Source: Rhodeus uyekii (lineage: Eukaryota; Chordata; Actinopteri; Cypriniformes; Acheilognathidae). From it: DNA of 64,000 bases. The notes beneath the pieces are model-generated. The model saw only the letters and a program-made list of their open reading frames with translations. It had not been told where the DNA came from and did no database searches. The DNA lies in NCBI GenBank assembly GCA_037043235.1, contig JAWRVZ010000024.1, positions 4,886,501 to 4,950,500 of the forward strand, in the 5' to 3' direction. Each line of letters opens with the position of its first letter. Within the stretch, counting starts at the first letter, position 1. Of this stretch, positions 34,201 to 44,734 are shown piece after piece. Position numbers and translations under genes: made by a program.

Positions 34201-35369
34201 ATAATTTTTTGTTTTTACAATTTATTAGGCTTTAATAAACTCAAAACAGTCATCACATAAATCCGTTAAAATAAATGTCATATTTAGCTATGTCTTTAAT
34301 AGAGCCTTTAAAATATACATTTCCCACCACTAACAAACTAACTTATTAATAAATAAATGTTATCGTTTTCATTTTTTTAATATTTTAATAAATAGGATTA
34401 TGATAACAACATCTTGCATACCATTGAAAATGAATAAAGTGAAGTAATCAAATGTAAAATAACTGCATAGGGTTCAATGTACAAATGAAATGTAGATTAT
34501 TATTTATTAAAGACACAATCTGTAACTTGCACCGCTATGAGGTTGCTTATTCAAATCAAAGGCAAAGCTTGGTTACTCACTATAAGTAACTTTGCAACTA
34601 AATGTCTGCTAACTTCCATGCAGGGTAACGGTTTACCATTCAAAGCATTTCAGACAGGCCATTACTGTAATAATGATGACTAAGAGTACATCAATACCTT
34701 ATTCTCTAGTCTCCATTGTTCATGAAAGTTGCATGATGTGCTTGATGGGGCATGAAATTCATGCAAGAGTCGAGAGAAATCAATGTCCTCCGCTCAACTT
34801 TCCCATGTGAGTCACAGAAGACTTTTATGCATTTTTAATTGCCGACAGGGATGGTGTGCCATCTAGACAGCATTCTGCACGTCTGCATTGAGTACAGATG
34901 AGAACACTGGCCAATAAAAAGTGAAGATTTCAAAATCTCCATTAATCTTGTGACAGCTCCGTGATTTCTTTTCAAAAATGAAATATTTGTGTTTAATGAA
35001 ACGTTGCGTTGCATGCACAATTTTTTTCTGTGTTTCTGTCTTCAAAATCTGTCAGACTTTTCCAGCACTCTCTTCCTAGATCTGTCAGTGTTGGAGATTT
35101 GAGATATTGTGTGATATTGTGTGGCTTTGTTGAATCTCTGCAGGACTTTGACAGTTGTTGTTTTTTGTGAAGTGAAGATTCTAATGGCCATATAACTGGA
35201 AGCAACAGCTATTTTTTGCCTTTTTCACATTATGAACTACAGTATAGAACCACTACTAATGGCTGTTATTCTCAGAAGACCCTTAAAGGCATTTTCAAAG
35301 TAAACTTTTTCTATATCATTTGCAGCTTTTAACTCTGGACTTCTCTCCACAGGGACCACATTTTATACA
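34201..35369. other. Gene-free AT-rich stretch
   Basis: No recognised element or coding sequence. Confidence 0.4.
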
Positions 35370-35640
35370 CATATATATATATATATATATACAGTAATAC
35401 CTCGGTTTACGAGTTTAATTGGTTCCAAGAGCTCGTAACCCAAAATGCTCGTACACCAAAACAATTTCCCCCATAAGAATGCACTAAAAATCAATTAATT
35501 CGTTCCACACTACCATAAATGCCCATTTTAAATATTTTTTTTGTTTTACCCTATTAATTACAGTTAAAATTATAACCATTAAGATCTCATATAAATACTA
35601 ATTAATAATTGACAATTAAACTCTAAAAATACTTGACAAT
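35370..35640 (+). mobile_element. TA microsatellite and pogo/Tigger-like left end
   Basis: An AT run (35370-35391) ends at a TA, followed by CAGTAATACCTCGGTTTACG, the same terminal sequence as element B at 18661. Subterminal GAGCTCGTAACCC and GCTCGTACACC words are present. The right end is missing; an LTR-like sequence begins at 35645. Confidence 0.7.
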
Positions 35641-35644
35641 TTAC

Positions 35645-35945
35645 TGTAACGCACTTTGAGCAGCGTCTGCTGGCGTGAATGAGACCAAAGACAGAGGAGG
35701 GAGGGGGAAAACACAAAACCCGGATTCAAGTGCAAATGAGTGAATTTATTATAATAGTGCAGAAAACAAACAAAGTGATAATCTAGAGTGAAAGTCGTGG
35801 AACCACGAGCTCTGGGAAACGCGCGCGCGAGTACCGCGAGCACCACGCGGCCATAACACAGGAGTGGAGAGAAGTGAACTACATACATGATGATATGAGA
35901 ATCAGGTGTGTCGGTTATCAGTGACCACGCCCCCACTCACACACA
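35645..35945 (-). mobile_element. LTR-like sequence, copy H, boundary incomplete
   Basis: On the minus strand it contains an AATAAA signal (TATAATAAATTCACTC), a CCGGGTTTTGTGTTTTCCC block and the end GCGTTACA, in the same order as the other LTRs. The flank TTTAC next to the 3' end has no partner, so the 5' end is lost or beyond recognition. A CpG-rich patch (GCGCGCGCGAGTACCGCGAG) near 35820 is unusual for this AT-rich region. Confidence 0.5.
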
Positions 35946-36272
35946 CAGGCAGAACTAGGAGACAATGAATTCATGAACCACATATATTTCATTTCGTGAA
36001 CAATAGCGATCACAATTATTTAATGTTGTCATTTCTAAAAGTATAACTGTGGTGAATGATGCAGCCAAACAGAGCGACACTGAGAGAATTAATGATTTAA
36101 GGGGTGATAAAGGGGTTGGAACTGCGTGACTGTGTTATGAGAGGCTGTCATTAGGATATTTCCAGTAAAAATGTGTGCAACGATGCTGAGAGTTAGGACT
36201 TTTCCACACAAAAATGCGTGTGGGTGGGTGAGGGAAAAATAATTATAATTATGTATGTATATTTATAAATAT

Positions 36273-36688
<416 letters not shown>

Positions 36689-36939
36689 ATTCTTCTGTGT
36701 CACATCCTTCTTCATTGTTGATTTGGTGTCCAAGAAACATTTCTTATACATGTATTTATTATAGTGCTTTAAAAATACAGGAACTTATTTATTTTCTAAA
36801 AAAAATTGTAACTAGTTGATCTAAATGAAATGACATTAAACTGAATCCGACATCCCAGTGATTTATATGAGAGAGAAAGCATTTTACATTTTAGGAGAGC
36901 TTATTACCTCAGCTCATTCAGCTGTAAAGCTGTTTGTGC

Positions 36940-37150
36940 AATACAGTGTAACAAAACTAGCAATGTAGCAATCGTGTTGGAGGGAAAGTAGCTCATTACT
37001 GGAAAAGCTACACATTTTTGAGAACTGCGAAGCTACTGTCATGGTACTTTAAAACTTTAATGATACTTTAGTTATGTTAGTGGCACCCTACTTTTAGTTA
37101 GTTACTTCCTAAAACTGAGTTGTTGCTCTTGTTATTACATAACAAGAATA
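36940..37150. repeat. Decayed dispersed repeat
   Basis: GGGAAAGTAGCTCATTACTGG and GTTAGTTACTTCCTAAAACTG have the style of the repeats at 31515 and 60005, but alignment by eye is weak. Confidence 0.35.
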
Positions 37151-37287
37151 ACTGTATCTTTCCGTTCTTTTTCTTTTTTTGTTCACATAATGTTATTTTT
37201 AATACTTTAGTAATACAAATGTATGAGACAGTGATTTATACATAATATATTTGATATATTTGATATTATATCTCTGAAAGTCATTGA

Positions 37288-37393
37288 GTTCCCTTTCAGG
37301 GAACTTGAGCTGCGTCAAAGCGCTAGGGGAAATAGCTTGACGTCAGTCATGTGAAGATCTGTGCAACCAATGAGAGACGAACGCGTATGAATG
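37288..37393 (+). repeat. Left inverted terminal repeat of DIRS element
   Basis: It begins GTTCCCTTTCAGGGAAC, itself a short palindrome, and continues through GCTGCGTCAAAGCGCTAGGG to ACGAACGCGT. The complement lies at 41644-41773 and again, for its outer part, within the internal complementary region. Confidence 0.9.
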
Positions 37394-37486
37394 AAAGCTC
37401 TGAGTGTCTTCAGCGTGCTGTGTCTGTGTGAGAGTGATTTAGAAACGAATTTAGTTTAAAAATCAGGGAATTGTGTGTGTGAAAGT

Positions 37487-38572
37487 ATGGCTGATGAGCA
37501 GACATTTAAACCTTGTGTTTTTCCGTTATAAAACGCGGACAGGGATACACATGTAATGTGCGTTGTCTGCCTGGGGGCGGAGCACGCACGGTCAGCGCTT
37601 GAGAACGCCGGCTGTAAGGACTGTGAGAGGTTCTCATTGCGTACGCTCTGCTCCCGCCTGGCGGTCTGTAAGGAGGTCGCTCAGGCTAGTGTTCCCCAAG
37701 GTTCGGGACCTGCAGCAGCTGAGGCTTTGCGGCGCTCTCAGTCATGGGGATCACATATGGATCTCGCTGAGGGAGCTGGGATGGGTCCTTCCTTATCTCA
37801 GCCCTCGCGAGATGAGGCGGGTCCCAGTCACGAGCGTGCTGTGGGCACGGTTTCCCCAAAAGACGATCGTGCTGGGGCTCCGGCAGTGACTTTCTCCAGT
37901 TCTGATGAGATGGATTTAGCTAGTGTCCCAATCTGCATCTTCTATCAAAGCTCCGGCGCTCCCCAAAAAAAGAAAAGCTTAGGTAAAGCTTACTCTGCTT
38001 CCAGCCAGGCTGCTGCGTGCCTTCATACTACGGCACTGCTGCAGGCCTATCAAGCAGAGTTGCTAGGGGACCTCAACGAGGACGGTGGTATCGGTCTGGA
38101 GGCAGTGGCAGAGCTGCGCCGGACCGTGGATTTGTCTCTTCGGGCCACTAGGGAGACGGCCTACTCTGTCGGCCGCTCCATGGCAGCTCTGGTGGCCACA
38201 GAGAGACATTTATGGCTCAATCTATCGGCCATGAAAGACAAGGATAAATTTGTTCTACTGGATGCCCCTCTGTCCCCTTCGGGCTTGTTCGGCGATGCCG
38301 TAAAAAGTGTCATCGACAAGTTCCAGGAGGCTGCACGACAGCAGGTGGCGTTCAGTAAGGTCCTTCCCCGCCGCCCTCCACGTGAGACCGCCGGTCAAGC
38401 GTGGTCTCAAAGCTCCTCATACAGGGCCGCTCAAAAAGAGAGTGTCACTACCCGACTTCCTCCGGTGAACCCTGGAAGGTCGGGCCGACAAGTTCAATTT
38501 CAGCCTTCAGGCAAAAGGGGTGATTTGAGGGTCGTCTTTAACGCTAAGAAGGCTAAGACTAAGCGGTCCTGA
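37487..38572 (+). pseudogene. DIRS gag-like protein, one in-frame stop
   Basis: The probable original start is the ATG at 37487 (MADEQTFKPCVFPL), followed in the same frame by a TAA at 37529-37531. The frame then stays open from 37532 to the TGA at 38570-38572; the first Met after the stop is at 37556, giving 338 residues. The N-terminal CVVCLG...C..C pattern (Cys at 2, 5, 19 and 22 counted from that Met) resembles a zinc-binding module usual in fish DIRS gag. The middle is acidic and Ser/Pro-rich. The C-terminus is basic (about residues 270-338, ending KKAKTKRS), suited to nucleic-acid binding. Gag would package the element RNA. The single nonsense codon is the main visible defect. Confidence 0.8.
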
Positions 38573-38869
38573 CACCAAGCCGCAACAAGGTGGTGAACTA
38601 CCCCCTCTAAGGAGGGTCCTAGAGCATTACACCCGAGTTTCCGGAAGCCCCGGCTCAGTGGTGAATATGTTCACAGTACCAGAGGCCAGCCCCGGGAGGC
38701 TAGTTCCCTTAATAGATTTCCAGGTGCGTGGTCACGTCTACCAGATATCTCTCAGTGGGTCCTGCGCACGGTAACCTGCGGGTACGCCATCTAGTTCGGG
38801 GTTTCTCCACCCTGGTTTTTCGGGGGTCCTACAGTCTCTGGTAGGCCCCCAGCAGGCTCTGGTTACGGA

Positions 38870-40380
38870 GCAAGAAGTAGACACTCTGCTGGCATAAGGG
38901 GCCATCGAGTATGTACCCTTCGCGAACAGCAGGTCCGGGTTCTACAGCCGGTACTTCATAGTTCCAAAGAAGGATGGAGGGTTGCGGCCCATTCTGGATT
39001 TGCGTCTCTAAAATCGCACAGTTATGCATCTAAAATTCAAAATGCTGACGCTCAAGCAGATCGTAGTACAGGTCCTAAGACTGGTCCGGCACGGTCGACC
39101 TTAGAGACGCATAATCTCACGTCTCCATCCTTCCGCAGCAGGAAGTTCCTGTGGTTCGCCTTCGGGGGGGAAGGCGTACCAGTATCAGGTGCTTCCTTTT
39201 CGGTCTGGCGCTCTCACCCCGCACGTTCACTAAGGTAGTGGACGCTGCTCTAGCTTCGCTGCATTTGCAAGGCATTTGTGTCCTAAACTATGTCGACGAC
39301 TGGTTTATCCTGGCCCAGTCGCCGCAGTTAGCAGCACAACATCGAGATGCTGTGCCCGCACATGAAGGAGCTGGGGTTAAGGCTGAACACCAAGAAGAGT
39401 GTACTTTCTCCCACGCAGAGAACCACTTTCTTGGGAGTCATTTGGGACTCAGTGGCCATGTCCAAGAGTGGCCAAGAGTGTTAGGGCTCATGGCAGCGGC
39501 ATCCAGCATTATCCCACTGGGCCTGCTGTACATGAGACCCATGCAGTGGTGGCTAAAAACCAGGGGTTCTCCCCGAAGGGTAACCCGCTTCGCACAATCA
39601 AGGTCACGGGGCGATGCCCATGTTCCCTGAGTATATGGAAGAACTCTTGGTTCTCGTCTCACGATGAGTGACACTCTTAAGGCTGAACACCAAGAAGAGT
39701 GTACTTTCTCCCTCGCAGAGAACCACTTTCTTGGGGGTCATTTGGGACTCAGTGGCCATGTCTGCTCGGCTCTTCCCCAAGCACATCCAGGCCTTTCATT
39801 CAGCCGTCAAGAGCATCAAGCTGGGCAGCACCTCACGGTGAAACACTTTAGAGGGTGTTAGGGCTCATGGCAGCGGCATCCAGCATTATCCCACTGGGCC
39901 GGCTGTACATGAGACCCCTGCAGTGGTGGCTGAAAACCAAGGGGTTCCCCCCGAGGGGACCCGCTTCGCACAATCAAGGTCACGGGGCGATGCCTACGCA
40001 CCCTGAGTATGTGGAAGAACTCTTGGTTCCTTTCTTATATGGAGCAGATTTGGGACAGATATGGCAAGGTACAGGTTGACCTGTTTGCCTCCGTAGAGAA
40101 CACTCACTGCCCTCTGTGGCTTTCGTTAACACATCCAGCGCCTCTGGGGCGGGATGCCATGGTACAGGCGTGACCAAGGCTACGCTTGTACGCCTTTCCC
40201 CCGATCACTCTGCTCCCAGGAGTTCTGGCAAAGATTCGCTGGGACAAGGTCCATCTAAGCCACTGGCCTACCAGAATATGGTTCTCAGACCTCGTGTCCC
40301 TCCTTGACGGAGTCCTCTGGGATTCCGATCAGAAGGGACCTCCTGTCCCAGGCGGAGGGTTGCATACCCCCGCCCAGAGC
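38870..40380 (+). pseudogene. DIRS reverse transcriptase/RNase H, frameshifted and internally duplicated
   Basis: FYSRYFIVPKKDGGLRPILD is encoded at about 38940-39000 and is followed by a premature TAA in the next few codons. A 1-base shift occurs in the T run at 39197-39200. The 39151-39630 frame then holds FGLALSPRTF and the catalytic YVDD at 39289-39300. Another shift follows at about 39360. From about 40050 a different frame encodes the end of the polyprotein (VDLFAS, LYAFPPITLLP, WFSDLVSLLDG). A segment is present twice (39377-39653 and 39677-40029). The protein would synthesise element DNA in cytoplasm or nucleus. With at least four lesions it cannot be produced. Confidence 0.82.
39377..40029 (+). 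repeat. Tandem duplication within DIRS RT region
   Basis: Copy 1 (39377-39653) and copy 2 (39677-40029) both run from TTAAGGCTGAACACCAAGAA to GAAGAACTCTTGGTTC. Copy 2 contains about 90 bp (TCTGCTCGGCTCTTCCCC onward) where copy 1 has a short CCAAGAGTGG repeat instead. The copies are nearly identical elsewhere, so the event is recent relative to the base substitutions around it. Confidence 0.92.
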
Positions 40381-40382
40381 TA

Positions 40383-41361
40383 ATGAACCTGTGGGCTGGC
40401 CCCTTAGGTCTCTCAGCTGAGGTTGTAGAGACCATTTTTCAGTCTAGAGCTCCCTCCATGAGGAAACTCTACGCCTTGAAGTGGAAACTCTTCGCGTCTT
40501 GGTGTAGCGAAAGGCAGGTGAACCCAGTAAGGGCTGGGCTGTCCCCCCTCTACCTTGAAGGTTTATGTTGCTGCCATAGCGGCTTGCCATGTACCTCTGG
40601 GTGGGGTGCCATTGGGCAGGGACCCCCTAGTCACTCGTTTCCTCCGTGGCACACTAAGGCTGAGACCTGCGGCACACAGACTAGGATGTCTGCCTGGGAC
40701 TGGTCTGTGGTACTCCAAGGCCTGTCCCAGGCACCCTTTGAACCTTTAGAGGAGCTCCCTATCAAGCTCCTCTCTCTTAAGACCCTTCCTTTGCTGGCTA
40801 TCACCTCGCTTAAGAGGGTCGGGGATCTTCAGACCCAATCGGTGGCTCCCTCATGCCTCGAGTTCGCGCCCGGGATGGGAAAAACCTTTCTCCACCCGAG
40901 GCCAGGCTATGTCCCCAAGGTTCCCACTAATGTGGCTCGATCTATCACGCTGCAGGCCTTCTGCCCTCCCCCCATTTGACGATCATGAGCAGGAGCACAA
41001 GAACAAGGTCTGTCCAATGCGAGCACTGGACGCTTACGTTTTCAAGACTGCCACTTGGCGTAAGTCGGACCAACTGTTCGTTTGCTTTGGGACCCCTAAG
41101 GGGGCTCCAGCTTCCAAGCAAACCCTAAGCAGATGGATAGTCGACGCTATCTGTTTAGCTTATGAGTCGGCTGGACATGCCTCTCCTTTGAGGGTCCGGG
41201 CCCACTCCACTCGGAGCGTGGCAGCATCCAAGGCTCTCCTCTCTGGAGTTTCCTTGTCGGATGTCTGTGCTGCAGCTGGCTGGTCCTCGCCGTACACATT
41301 CATGAGGTTTTACCAACTGGACCTCGATTCCGCCCCAGGAACCAGGATGCTTTCTCAGTGA
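40383..41361 (+). pseudogene. DIRS tyrosine recombinase, frameshifted
   Basis: This is the enzyme that inserts the circular DNA copy by site-specific recombination. Three overlapping frames carry it: 40383 to about 40555 (SAEVVETIFQSRAPS, LYALKWKLFASWC), about 40555-40740 (VYVAAIAACHVPLGG, LVTRFLRGTLR), and about 40740-40979 (LLAITSLKRVGDLQ, with the likely box-I arginine in KRVGDL). The last part lies in 40909-41361 (150 codons) and keeps the C-terminal catalytic signature: HSTR (the HxxR motif), a Trp in AAGWSS in place of the second His, and the nucleophile-type Tyr in RFYQLD. The frame ends at the TGA at 41359-41361. At least three frame changes make the gene non-functional although the active-site residues survive. 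Confidence 0.85.
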
Positions 41362-41416
41362 GTTGGGACATACCCGGAGTTGGGGTACCCGGACATACAC
41401 CTCGCTGAGGTGGCGT

Positions 41417-41515
41417 TGGTATAGCGTTCCCCTAGCGCTTTGACGCAGCTCGAGTTCCCTGAAAGGGAACTTCTCGGGTTACGAATGTAACCCTGGTTCC
41501 CTGAGGGGAACGAGA
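41417..41515 (+). repeat. Internal complementary region of DIRS element
   Basis: The first part (TTCCCCTAGCGCTTTGACGC and onward) complements the left terminus. The second (GGTTACGAATGTAACCCTGG, GGGGAACGAGACGCTGCG) complements the right terminus. In DIRS replication this region is thought to template the joining of the two ends into a circle. It lies just after the recombinase stop codon. Confidence 0.88.
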
Positions 41516-41643
41516 CGCTGCGTCTTTGCCTCAGCTCCTTGCGCCTCCGGGCCCGCTTCAGACACTCTTTAGCTGTCGCTTCCCGGTTTCGGGCGCGCCT
41601 TTATGCTCTCTCATGACGTCACCGGCACGCGCCGGCGGTGACG

Positions 41644-41773
41644 CATTCACACGCGTTCGTCTCTCATTGGTTGCACAGATCTTCACGTGACTCACGTCAG
41701 GCTATTTCCCCTAGCGCTTTGACGCAGCGTCTCGTTCCCCTCAGGGAACCAGGGTTACATTCGTAACCCGAGA
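41644..41773 (+). repeat. Right inverted terminal repeat of DIRS element
   Basis: It runs from CATTCACACGCGTTCGTC to CGTAACCCGAGA and is the complement of the left repeat, with about 25 extra outer bases (ACCAGGGTTACATTCG...) not present on the left. Unequal terminal repeats of this kind are normal for DIRS1-type elements. Confidence 0.88.
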
Positions 41774-44193
41774 CGTTTTAATGCACAAGGGAAGATATGC
41801 CTCTCTACAGAGCAGATGGCAGGTGAACATAATCTCCCACATACACCTGCTAAAGCTGAAGATTTTCAGCATGGGGTCACAGATCATGTTCAAGTTTGCC
41901 ATGCAGGGATAGTTGTGAAATTGTGTAAGCAGATGGGCATTTGAGAGTTTTCACAGCACAAATCTATATCATATACATTTATGACATGCAGTCAGATATT
42001 TATGGCGATACATGTCAAAACATGTCAAACATGATAAATGTCAAACATTTAAACTCTTCATGTAACGGGACTAAATAAAAACTACAAAAAAAAATCAAAT
42101 CAATCACAAACGTGCAATCTGGTTAACCAGGTGCTAAATGTGCTGAAATAGTGATTATGCATCATGAGAATCACTGTAATTGTCATTCTTTGCAGCATCA
42201 AACAATTAGGTTCATCGTTGTGTTTTAATCACAAAGATCAGAGGTAAGAGAGAGAGCGTGAGAGATATTTGTGCCTTTCAGCCTTTTAACTCTTTCCCCG
42301 CCTAAGTTGCCAGCATTTTTGATGATTTTCATGATTTATTATAAATCACATTTTTCTTCTAGCTTGATGCATTTTCTTATCAACACCTGAATGTGTTTTA
42401 TGAAACGCTTGTTGAACAAAAGGTTGAAAATCGTGCATAAGTAATGCTTTTATCTGCTACGGTAGTTTCCAGCATACCTCGTATGCGAATCTGCGCTAAA
42501 ATAACACAACAGACAGTGCATGCAAATAAACAGTGCAATCAGTTCCCCTGTCAGTAGACTAGTATTTACCGAGCAATCCTGTCAGTCACAACCAATCAGA
42601 CACGGTTGCACTCCAGCTCTGAATGACCTTGATCACATTGCTGATGTCCTTCAGTTACACACTTGTGCTGATGTTAAGAATCAGGCTTTCACACAAAAAT
42701 AAACATTGAGCTCGGCTCTTAGTGTGATTCTGAAAGTAATCTTTTCTTTTTTTTCACCCGAACTTTCAGATAACAATGATGCTGAATTTAAGGTGAGGAG
42801 AAGAGAGGAGAAAAGAAGCAGAGGAAGACATCAAGGTTTCAGACTCCAAGGTCAGCACATCAACCCTTGTACACAGGGTTCCAAAGCAACGGCTTGTACA
42901 CAGAATGATCAGCAATTCATAAAATAGCTTCATTGCATTTCTGAGAAAGCTGTCAGTGTGAATCATTCAGCCTTATTAAGGGTGAAAAGAGATGTGAAGC
43001 AGAGATAGACACTTAAGAATAAAAAAACAATGTTAAAATGAAAGCGTATCTATTTCTTCTTTGGAACACTGTTTGTCTGACAGGGTCAAAAAACCATTGG
43101 ACCCCATTCTATTCAGGTGGACAGACAAAAAGAGTTATAATATCTCAAATATGTTATATATTTATATAATATCTCCTAACATATCTCCTTTGGTGTGTCA
43201 CAAAAGAGTAAATTATTACAGAATGTCCATTTTTGGGTTATATTGCAAAATTCCAAAGACCAAAAACCAATATAAAAGCAGTCCTGAGCTGCATGAAATT
43301 GTTTAATACTGCAATTTTCAATATGGAAAAATAGTGAAAAAATATTCAACCTGTAATACGAGGCTTTAACTGTGTAAAATAAATGTAAATTAGGTTTAAG
43401 TGTATTAAAAACTGAAAATTATGATGACTGTTATTGAATTGCATCTGTTTTTAAAAATAAGAACGATATTAGCGATATTAGCGATATTAAATAAGAACGA
43501 TATTGATATAAGAACGATAAAAGAACGATATATGCTATATAGATAAGATGCAAATGACAAATACAACTCAAAGATCCAAATTAAATAAACTGTTTTATTT
43601 TTCAGGTATATGCATTTGGGATATTTCAATTGGCTAATTTCGATATATCGTTCAGCCCTATTCTCAAGTCATAGATGATAGCTTTGTGTGACAAACAGAC
43701 CAAAATTTAAGCCATAGAGAAAATAAAATTTAAAACATAGAAGAAAAAAATTATTGGTTGTATGATATTCCTTAGAAATAGTTATAACATTATTGTAACA
43801 TTGAGAAGCAGATTATAGTATGCAGCAGTGTTATGCTTCTATATTTCATAATTGCTTGAAGTTAAGCCAAACTCTTATTTTGACGGTTTGTTGTGAAAAT
43901 CACTGTGTATCTGATGGTAGTTTTTCTCAAATTAAATGTTAAAAGCTTGTGAAGCGGCTCTGGAGATGAAGTTCATGTGTTCACGTCACGTATGAGTTTG
44001 TGAATCAGACAAAACCGCGCCGTTAACTCACACAGAGACGCAGAAATCATTTATTAGCGACTTGCTCTGATTTTGGCGTTTATGTGATAGGCTGTTAGAT
44101 TAATCCATATCAAGTAAAAATAATCAAATAAGAGCTTATCATAGCTATCGCGATCTCTATATGATATAGTTTATCACCCAGTCCTATGATTTG
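41774..44193. other. Gene-free stretch with repeat ends
   Basis: 42286-42500 (TAACTCTTTCCCCGCC, ATTTTTGATGATTTTC) matches the start of a repeat also seen at 51714-51960. CGATATATCGTTCAGCCCTA at about 43640-43661 and TATCACCCAGTCCTA at about 44172-44186 look like hAT-type right ends (minus strand TAGGGCTGAACG, TAGGACTGGGTG), but the left ends were not located. No coding sequence was recognised. Confidence 0.4.
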
Positions 44194-44734
44194 TTCTAGA
44201 TCATAGGTGTCAAACTCAAGGCCCGCGGGCCACATCCGGCCCGGCGTGTAATTATGTCCGGCCCGCGAGAGCATTTTATTTATGGCCCGCGAGATGTCCC
44301 GCGCTCCAGCTGACTCGCCGAACACTTCCTGTATTAAACAGGAAGTGGCTAATGATGCTTCGCGCTCGCGCCAGTACCGCGCGATTGTTATTGTCAATTA
44401 TCCATAACTGTTCAGGCTCGGTACACAGTGCTTGTGCGCGAAATTCAGGTGTTGATCATCGGATGAGAAGAGCCCGCCCTCATGGCAGAACGTCTTCTTG
44501 CATGATTGACAGGTCAGACAGCATATCAGCGCCAGCTGTTAGAGTGATAGGACAAGCGCCAGATAGAAAATACAGCGCAAAAAAAAAAAAACATTACGTA
44601 CTTAGGGACGTAACAAATATATTGAAATATTATTACGTGTAAAACAAATTGTGATATAGTTTGTAAAATCTGCTATAACCCATGGGTTATATGCGGGAAA
44701 ATACGGTATATGTTTACTGACATACTGCCGGTGT

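Larger units (their letters stand above)
37288..41773 (+). mobile_element. DIRS1-like tyrosine-recombinase retrotransposon, near full length
   Basis: DIRS elements replicate through RNA and integrate a circular DNA by a tyrosine recombinase, leaving no target duplication. This 4.49-kb copy has a left inverted repeat at 37288-37393 and a right one at about 41644-41773; both contain GAAGATCTGTGCAACCAATG or its complement. An internal complementary region at about 41417-41515 joins the complement of the left end (up to AAAGGGAAC) directly to the complement of the right end (from TCTCGGGTTACG). That is the defining DIRS1 arrangement. In order it encodes gag, RT/RNase H and recombinase, all on the plus strand and all damaged. 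A 277/353-bp segment is tandemly duplicated in the RT region. No methyltransferase-like domain was recognised. Confidence 0.9.

Noticed and set aside
37563..37889. 108-codon alternative frame in the DIRS gag region
   Set aside because: It is a +1 shadow of the gag frame, which carries the recognisable Cys motif and the basic C-terminus.
37280..41780. Target-site duplication around the DIRS element
   Set aside because: None was seen, and none is expected for tyrosine-recombinase elements.
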